From positions 6,014,001-6,078,000 of the forward strand of contig CM034546.1 of NCBI GenBank assembly GCA_020055645.1: a stretch of 64,000 nt of DNA, given 5' to 3'. The DNA comes from Tomocerus qinae (Eukaryota > Arthropoda > Collembola > Entomobryomorpha > Tomoceridae). Of this stretch, positions 58,076-64,000 are shown piece by piece. The notes below the pieces were generated by a model. The model had not been told where the DNA came from, did no database searches, and saw nothing but the letters and a program-made list of their open reading frames with translations. The number at the start of each line of letters is the position of its first letter. Position 1 is the first letter of the stretch. Both the position numbers and the translations under genes were made by a program.

Positions 58076-59939
58076 TTTTTCTAAAATACAATGAAAACAA
58101 TCTATATTATACTTTAAGGATAGACACAAGAGCCGGAGGCGATATTCAAATCAGGTCACTGTGCTACGAGTAAACTGTTAGTTTCTGGGGATGAGTGGGT
58201 ATTCGGTATGAGTACCTACGGCCTAGTGGACTCTTTAAACGGTTTTGGCCGACATAAGTATGAAATAAATAGTATTAAGTTTTCTTTCATAATACCATAT
58301 TAATTAATAAATAATTATTAATGCATACGATTAACCATTACGCATACACACGTGCCAAATAGAAGAACAGGTAGAGAGCCTAGAAGATAGTAGCAGTGTA
58401 GAGCATATATATTTTCTCACAATACGGTTTCATAGTATCAGTTGATGCTAAAGGGAAAACTTCTTGCATGAGCGTGAATGTTTTATTAAAAATGAGCCAA
58501 ATAATATTTTTACATTTTATGTTTGTAAATACTATGAACTAAGCAATACTTCTCACATTAAAATGAAACTACAAGGTTAATGGATAAAATTAAAGGATTG
58601 CGAATATGATATAAGGAAACATATGTAAAATGTTGTAATCATAAATTTAAATAGAAAACCCAGTTATAAAAGAACAAAACTTCAACATATAGTACTTGAT
58701 ATTTTTATATGCACTAAGAAATATTTCATAACCAACTGGTTATAATGCATGTGAAGCGTTGGTTTAGAGATGCCCTTCAAGATATCTTAGCTTTTAAATA
58801 CTTTTATTTTTTAAAGATAATTTAGGTTAATAAAGCGTGAATTTGGAGACTGTTGTCCACAGATTTCAGCTTGTTTAGCAATATATAGTATGTAATTGCA
58901 AACGAGTACAATAAAATATATATTACGGCCACATGTAGGAAACGATTTGTGTAGGATGTATAATATTATGTAATAGCACAAACTTTCCAGCATTGTTGGT
59001 CGGGTGGTTTTGGATTTTCTGGATAAAAAGCCGACTCACTTATTTTAGCAGCTACAAGTCTGACTTATTAACGAAAAAATTTTGCGGTTTGGAAATTGAT
59101 TCTTTTTACAGGATTCAGGGCAAGAGTAAGATTCGATATAGACTAGATTCCACTTAAAATATTTTATACGCCGGTTTCGCAGTTACGCTATCTTGGGTAG
59201 TCGATTTTCTATTCAGTGTCGGCACCAACGCTTCGGTTTTGGCTAATATTTAATTAAACTGGGCTACACACTTCGGGGTACGCTGTTATGACTCTTTGTG
59301 GTAAGCTAATTTCAATACATTCTCACAATTCTCACAAAAAACAGGTGGGAGGAATCGGGAGGATCTTGAATGTAACCGTTGTTTTTGCATTATATTTCTA
59401 CGTGTAGAAAATTGTAATTTGTATTATTATTCTAATGTAGTAATTGGAAAGTAAATTATAATCATGCAATTATTTTCACCTAACTGTACCAAATGTAATT
59501 AAACGGATTCTTGTTTAATCGCGCACTCTTTTATAAAATTGCTATGCTACTATGTTTTAGTTGAGTACAACTAAAACCTAGCCACTAACCTAGAATTTAG
59601 TTAATTAAAGAAGATAAAAACAATTCAAACGAAGATAATTATATGGACTTCACAGTAAACTTAGTTTATTTTTTAAGTTTTAAACCCTGTTCTTAAAATA
59701 AGAAGTTGCTTCATATTTACATACACATAAACAGATAACACTAAACTCGTCATTTAAATTAAAAGAGAATATATACTACTTGCATAACTCTGAGTAGATG
59801 AACAAAGCCACAAATTTAAAAAAAAACTTTTGAAATAAACAGTAATTAAATTATTGTAAACTAAAATTCACTGAAGGTGTTATTACTTATCATAAATGGC
59901 ATCTAAGATTCTGGGATTTAGTTTTTAGTATATAGTTAA
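58076..59939. other. Intergenic with a duplicated flank
   Basis: 5' flank of acyltransferase copy 2, then AT-rich DNA. 59570-59930 is a third version of the 3' flank seen at 55380-55690, directly ahead of the receptor fragment. No gene seen. Confidence 0.45.
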
Positions 59940-59944
59940 AGAAG

Positions 59945-60101
59945 GAAAAAACTCGAAACGGGAATGATTTTTTTTCCAATTTCCATCCATCTAAGTTCGG
60001 TAATCATAATAAATGGATATTGTTGGCAAATGATTAAAGAATAAATTATGTCGAGTTTAACTATTTGAACTATATGAAGCAGCAGAATATTGAAACGTCG
60101 C
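59945..60101 (+). pseudogene. Ionotropic receptor fragment
   Basis: About 155 bp match the ligand-binding region of receptor copies A and B around 29810-29930 and 42365-42490, including AATGATTTTTT, AAATGGATATTG and TATGTCGAGTTTAACTATTT. Small insertions and deletions break the frame. The fragment stops abruptly at the centre of the 68-bp palindrome. Confidence 0.85.
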
Positions 60102-60135
60102 GCGACGTTTCAATATTCTGCTGCTTCATATAGTT
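60068..60135. repeat. Perfect 68-bp palindrome without spacer
   Basis: The left half ends GAAACGTCGC and the right half begins GCGACGTTTC. All 34 base pairs match and the symmetry ends exactly at 60068/60135. The left half is ionotropic receptor sequence; the right half is the same sequence inverted. Confidence 0.97.
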
Positions 60136-60149
60136 TCTGCTGCTCCAAG

Positions 60150-60194
60150 TTTTGGGTTTTTCCTAGGAAAAACCCTGCCTTTTTCATGCCCTGG
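60150..60194. mobile_element. Fragment of MITE family C
   Basis: GGGTTTTTCCTAGGAAAAAC followed by CTGCCTTTTTCATGCCCTG repeats the right end of the element at 40259-40415. The left end and target duplication are missing. Confidence 0.6.
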
Positions 60195-60321
60195 GCCAAA
60201 CCAATGGTTAAGGCCCTACTCTTGCTAACATGGCAATATCCAAGTGTGATACAATTGTACCACATAGCAAAACCCAATGTGGTACAATCGTACCACACCG
60301 GGATATATACAAACGTTCAGC

Positions 60322-61446
60322 GTGTAGTCGACGATAAAATTAAGGTTTCCGTCGGTTAATTGTCGACAATAACAAATTACATTCTAACGGGTTATCATCG
60401 ATGATTACAATTTAATATGCAGTCTGCCGGCTAATAGTCGATGATTACAATTTAATATGCAGTCTGCCGGCTAATAGTCGATGATTACAATTTAATATGC
60501 AGTCTGCCGGCTAATAGTTGATAATTACAATTTAATATGCAGTCTGCCGGCTAATAGTCGATGATTACTGTTTAATATGCATTCCGTCGGTTTATAGTCG
60601 ATTTTTACAATTTAATATACATTCCTTCGGCTTATAGTCGATGCTTACAGATTATTTTGCATTCTGTCGGCTAATAGTCGATGATTATAATGTAATATAC
60701 ATACTGTTGGCTTATAGTCGATGCTTACAGAATTATTTAAATTCCGTCTGCTTATATTAGGTGATTACAATTTAATACGCATTCCGTCTGCTTATAGTCG
60801 ATGATTACATATTATTATACATTCTGTCGGATTATTGTCGATGATTACATATTAATATACATTCTGTCGGATTATAGTCGATGCTTACAGATTAACTTGC
60901 ATTCTTTCGGTTTATAGTCGATGCTTACATATTAATTTACATTTCATCGACTTATAGTCGGTGATAACAGTTTAATATGCATTCCGTCGGCTTATAGTCG
61001 ATGTTAAAGATTAGTTTGCATTCTTTCGGGTAATAGTCGATGCTTACAGATTAATTTACATTCCATCGGCTTATAGTCGGCGATAACAGTTTAATATGCA
61101 TTCCATCGGCTTATAGTCGATGCTTACAGATTAGTATGCATTCTTTCGGCTAATAGTCGATGCTTACAGATTAATTTACATTCCATCTACTTATAATCGA
61201 TGCTTACAGATTAGTTTGTATTCTTTCGGCTAATAGTCGATAATTACAATTTATACATTCCTTCGGCTATACTCGATGCTTACAGATTAATTTGCATTCT
61301 TTCGGCTAATAGTCGATCATTACAATTTAACATACATTCTGTCGGCTTATAGTCGATAATTACAATGTAATATACGTTCTGTCGGCTTATAGTCGATGCT
61401 TAGAGATTATTTTACATTCCGTCGGCTTATAGTCGATGCTTACAGA
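60322..61446. repeat. 40-bp minisatellite, about 28 units
   Basis: The unit is 40 bp, containing CGATGATTACAATTTAATAT, then a GCAGTCTGCCGG-like section and CTAATAGT. Four almost identical units run from about 60399 to 60558. Towards 61446 the units diverge (CTTACAG for ATTACAA, TTCCGTCGG for TCTGCCGG) and vary slightly in length. There is no spacer-and-repeat alternation and no associated cas gene, so it is an ordinary satellite array. Confidence 0.95.
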
Positions 61447-61566
61447 TCAGTCAGCAATTTAGTCTATTAATCCATTATGCCTTTAATTTCACGTATAAGG
61501 TTGATTTTAGTTATCAAGTCCACTGTACTGTAAGAATTCCATCCAGATCTCTTGTACCCAGCTAAA

Positions 61567-61673
61567 AATTGACGTTTTCACGGTTAGGCACTTTTGGTGG
61601 GCTAACATAGATAGTCCACGTACCTTGTTCATGTTCTGCCCACCAAAACTGCCTAACCGTGAAAACGTCAATT
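61567..61673. repeat. Short fold-back element
   Basis: AATTGACGTTTTCACGGTTAG with GTGGGC at the left is mirrored by GCCCAC with CTAACCGTGAAAACGTCAATT at the right: 107 bp with arms of about 36 bp. Diverged arms of the same family are at 5925-5960 and 46717-46745. Confidence 0.85.
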
Positions 61674-61939
61674 GTATTATAATAAACTAAGTAAAAGACA
61701 GTTAGAGCACAAAGTACCAAAAACGACATTTTATTACAAAACATAACTCATTTTTGGTCTCGTTGCTTTTTGACACATTAAGGAGAGTCGCCCAGTTTTT
61801 CTTAGTAAATATGAAACAGAAATGTTTATTTGGCAAAGTTTGAGATCATTGACAGAACGGGTGATGGAATTCAATGCAAAAATGAATTCCAATCACTTCC
61901 ACAGATTTGGGTTTTATGTTAACATCTCTTTTTCAATAG

Positions 61940-62999
61940 GGGGATTTTTTTTGGGATTACTATGAAGAAACATTCCGCTCGGTCAAGACACGACATCATC
62001 AGCTTAAATTCTTCACATTATTGAATGGTTTGTTTTGCATGCTTGTTATGCTTCAAATTATATCAATAGTTCGAAATGAAGATATTGACGTCGTCGTCTC
62101 TTATATCATGAAAAATCTGGTCATGATGATAGTTCATTTCATGTATACTGGTACCCAGGCAAACTTAACGTCAAGAGGAGAAAATATCAAGTCGGTTTTG
62201 AACTACTTCTACTCACAGGAAGTGGCCTACAAAACTGGTATATAGCATTTAATTTTGGCTTTCACAAATTTATAGTTGAGAATTATGAATATCAATTAAT
62301 AGTGATAAATAATGGTAAATTTTCAAAATTTTATATTTTAAAGGTCCTCAAACGACAGAGTTAAAGAAACTGCAGCATTTAAAGATTGAACGATGGTTGG
62401 CAAAATGGTTTGTGCCAATAGTTGTGATGCGGGTGACGTTTATATCCATCAACTTTTTATTCTTTGAACAAAGGAAACACTTCTGGTTGGACAGTCTCTT
62501 CCCGCATTCAATGGAATACCTTTTCGGAATCAAATTATTGCAAGCAATGATTCTAATTAACTCATCCTATCACGGGGCATTGAATGCCGTGTTTTTATTC
62601 ATGTTCTTCATTCGGAACTCCGATTGGATGCTCCAGATGAGGTAAAAGATGAGTGATGAGACTTTATGAGTTAAAAAAATATTTCAATGATAATGAGGTG
62701 TTTATTATATGATATACTATATAATTTATACCCAGCTTCTCTTAAAAAGAATTATTTGAACTTTTAATAAATGACCTGTTTAAATTTGAATCATTCTCTT
62801 GGACAATTATGCTTTCAGATCCGACAGTGGAAATTTCGACTACAAGATGAAACTCTATAACATAATGAGGATACTAAATGCTGCTTATGATTGCCCTTTT
62901 GGTTGCCGTCTCATGCCCCTTAGAAATGTAAAACCGGAAAGGTTATTTGATTTCTACGATGCTCTTATATCTTGGCTAATGACCTTACTGTTACTTTAA
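61940..62999 (+). CDS. Multi-pass membrane protein, possibly gustatory-receptor-like, 5' end unresolved
   Basis: Three exons are consistent in phase: about 61940-62237 (acceptor TTTTTCAATAG), 62344-62641 and 62819-62999, giving about 258 residues and a stop. Four or more hydrophobic helices are visible. A conserved-looking hydrophilic segment (DYYEETFRSVKTRHHQLKF) precedes the first, and the last helix ends the protein (FDFYDALISWLMTLLLL), which resembles a degenerate final helix of arthropod gustatory receptors. The TYhhhhhQF signature of that family is not present. No start codon was found in the first exon, so at least one upstream exon is missing, or the gene is truncated near the minisatellite. 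The neighbourhood of ionotropic receptors makes a chemosensory role plausible but unproven. Confidence 0.5.
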
Positions 63000-64000
63000 A
63001 CTACACTTTCATAAGAGTTTTTAAAATTTCTCTATTCTGCATTTAAAAAGAACTCCATTTAAAATTACCGATTCTTATAGCAAATATCACGAAAAGAAAT
63101 TGTCTATTTTATAGTTATAACATACTAATTTTTTAAGTAGCGGTATAATCGCTTCTAATTTTTACGAATGTACACTTTTAATAGCCTTTACGAGCCCGTC
63201 AATAAACCCTGGCGGTAACAACAATGTGAATAAATTCACACAAAGGAATCTAGCTTATTTCGAATAGCGGTTAGATGATAATTAAATAATTGAAAAATAT
63301 ATTTTTGTTAATAATACCAGCCTCATTTCTATTTGGACCATCAAGTTTTAGGTCTAGGCTTCAATAATTTCTGCACACCATGTATTAGTTATTTTGCAAT
63401 TTTTCTATACGTTTGACTATATATTTTCTCCTTTCCTTGGGGAAAACCTTTCGTTTTGACTTACAATGTGATGTATCCGAAAGCAAAGTAAAATGAATGG
63501 CAGGTTTAAAATTATGGGACACAGACTTTGTTTATATCTTCTTTTCTATAGCTAAAAAACGCAAGATCGCACAACTTTTTCGTGTCTACAGATTGACAGG
63601 GCAATTATAACATTTGATTGTAAAATTAAATATAAATCCGAAATAGATAAATTTCGTTCCTATCCGACCATTTTCTAGTTTTATTTACTTTATTCAAATT
63701 AGTATATATGCTTTGTATACTAATACCATTTCTGTCTGTCCGTCCTGAAATCCCTGTGTATGATAAATTTCGAAAGTTAGTTATATTTCCGTTTTTCAAT
63801 GGTTTATTATAAAATATTAAGTTTGTTAGAACCAATGTGACATATTCAATACTATCTATGAGCCTATCAAAATCAAGTCAATCTGAGGGAGCGGTATCTC
63901 AAAAGCAATGGAAAGGACGGATGTATTCCAGAATCAATAGAAATAATTGTCAAATAATAATCAATAGAAATAACCATAGGCATTGTTTTGGCCAAATTTG
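63000..64000. other. Non-coding end of the window, dispersed repeats
   Basis: 63040-63185 duplicates the upstream block 41330-41510. 63720-63960 carries the CTGTCTGTCCGTCC type repeat also seen near 47035-47230. No gene is supported. Confidence 0.5.

Noticed and set aside
60090..60359. 89-codon ORF across the palindrome and MITE fragment
   Set aside because: Composed of inverted receptor sequence, MITE end and satellite; not a gene.
60322..61446. Regular repeats that could suggest a CRISPR array
   Set aside because: Units are contiguous 40-bp tandem copies without unique spacers, in a eukaryotic intron-bearing genome.
1..64000. tRNA or rRNA genes
   Set aside because: No cloverleaf with A and B boxes and no rRNA-like block was noticed by eye; a dedicated covariance search would be needed to exclude tRNAs.

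Overview
This 64 kb window is nuclear DNA from an arthropod. It is AT-rich, its genes have many short introns (often 55-150 bp, GT-AG), it is full of short non-autonomous DNA transposons, and it holds ionotropic-receptor-like chemoreceptor genes. Paired WS/DGAT-type acyltransferases, divergent single-exon ionotropic receptors and cysteine-rich secreted peptides would suit a springtail (Collembola). That assignment is an inference from gene content, not from a marker gene.

Layout. 1-4 kb: a weak Q/H-rich ORF, then a C2H2 zinc-finger pseudogene broken by in-frame stops and by a 174-bp hAT-type MITE with a perfect 8-bp target duplication. 4.3-4.8 kb: a small secreted protein made almost only of CxxCxxx heptads. 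7.1-12.4 kb (minus): a complete 16-exon receptor tyrosine kinase of the PDGFR/VEGFR (Pvr) type. 13.8-20.3 kb (minus): an 18-exon gene whose splice phases all agree and which encodes about 1454 residues. Its ectodomain is neuroglian/L1CAM-like (six Ig plus two FN3 domains) and runs into a GAIN/GPS module and a family-B seven-helix receptor. This cell-adhesion-molecule/adhesion-GPCR chimera is the most striking item here. 22.4-25.0 kb (minus): a two-exon protein with twelve zinc fingers in alternating C2H2 and C2HC types.

29.5-64 kb is a duplicated, transposon-rich accessory region. It has two related single-exon ionotropic receptors on plus (29.5 kb, frameshifted; 42.0 kb, intact), a receptor relic on minus (44.6-45.3 kb), and a short receptor fragment at 59.9 kb that ends in a perfect 68-bp palindrome. 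Two paralogous four-exon WS/DGAT-family acyltransferases lie on minus (33.9-37.1 and 56.0-58.1 kb). A three-exon secreted protein with two defensin-like CS-alpha-beta cysteine patterns lies at 50.6-52.1 kb. A 40-bp minisatellite of about 28 units follows at 60.3-61.4 kb, then a multi-pass membrane protein that may be a gustatory-receptor-like gene at 61.9-63.0 kb.

The left half (7-25 kb) reads as conserved signalling, adhesion and DNA-binding genes. The right half reads as rapidly evolving chemosensory, lipid and defence genes shaped by segmental duplication. At least eight hAT-like MITEs have recognisable ends and 7-8 bp target duplications, and there are at least seven fold-back elements. 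I saw no rRNA, tRNA or CRISPR array. Exon boundaries were worked out by hand from splice consensus and phase; no database search was possible.
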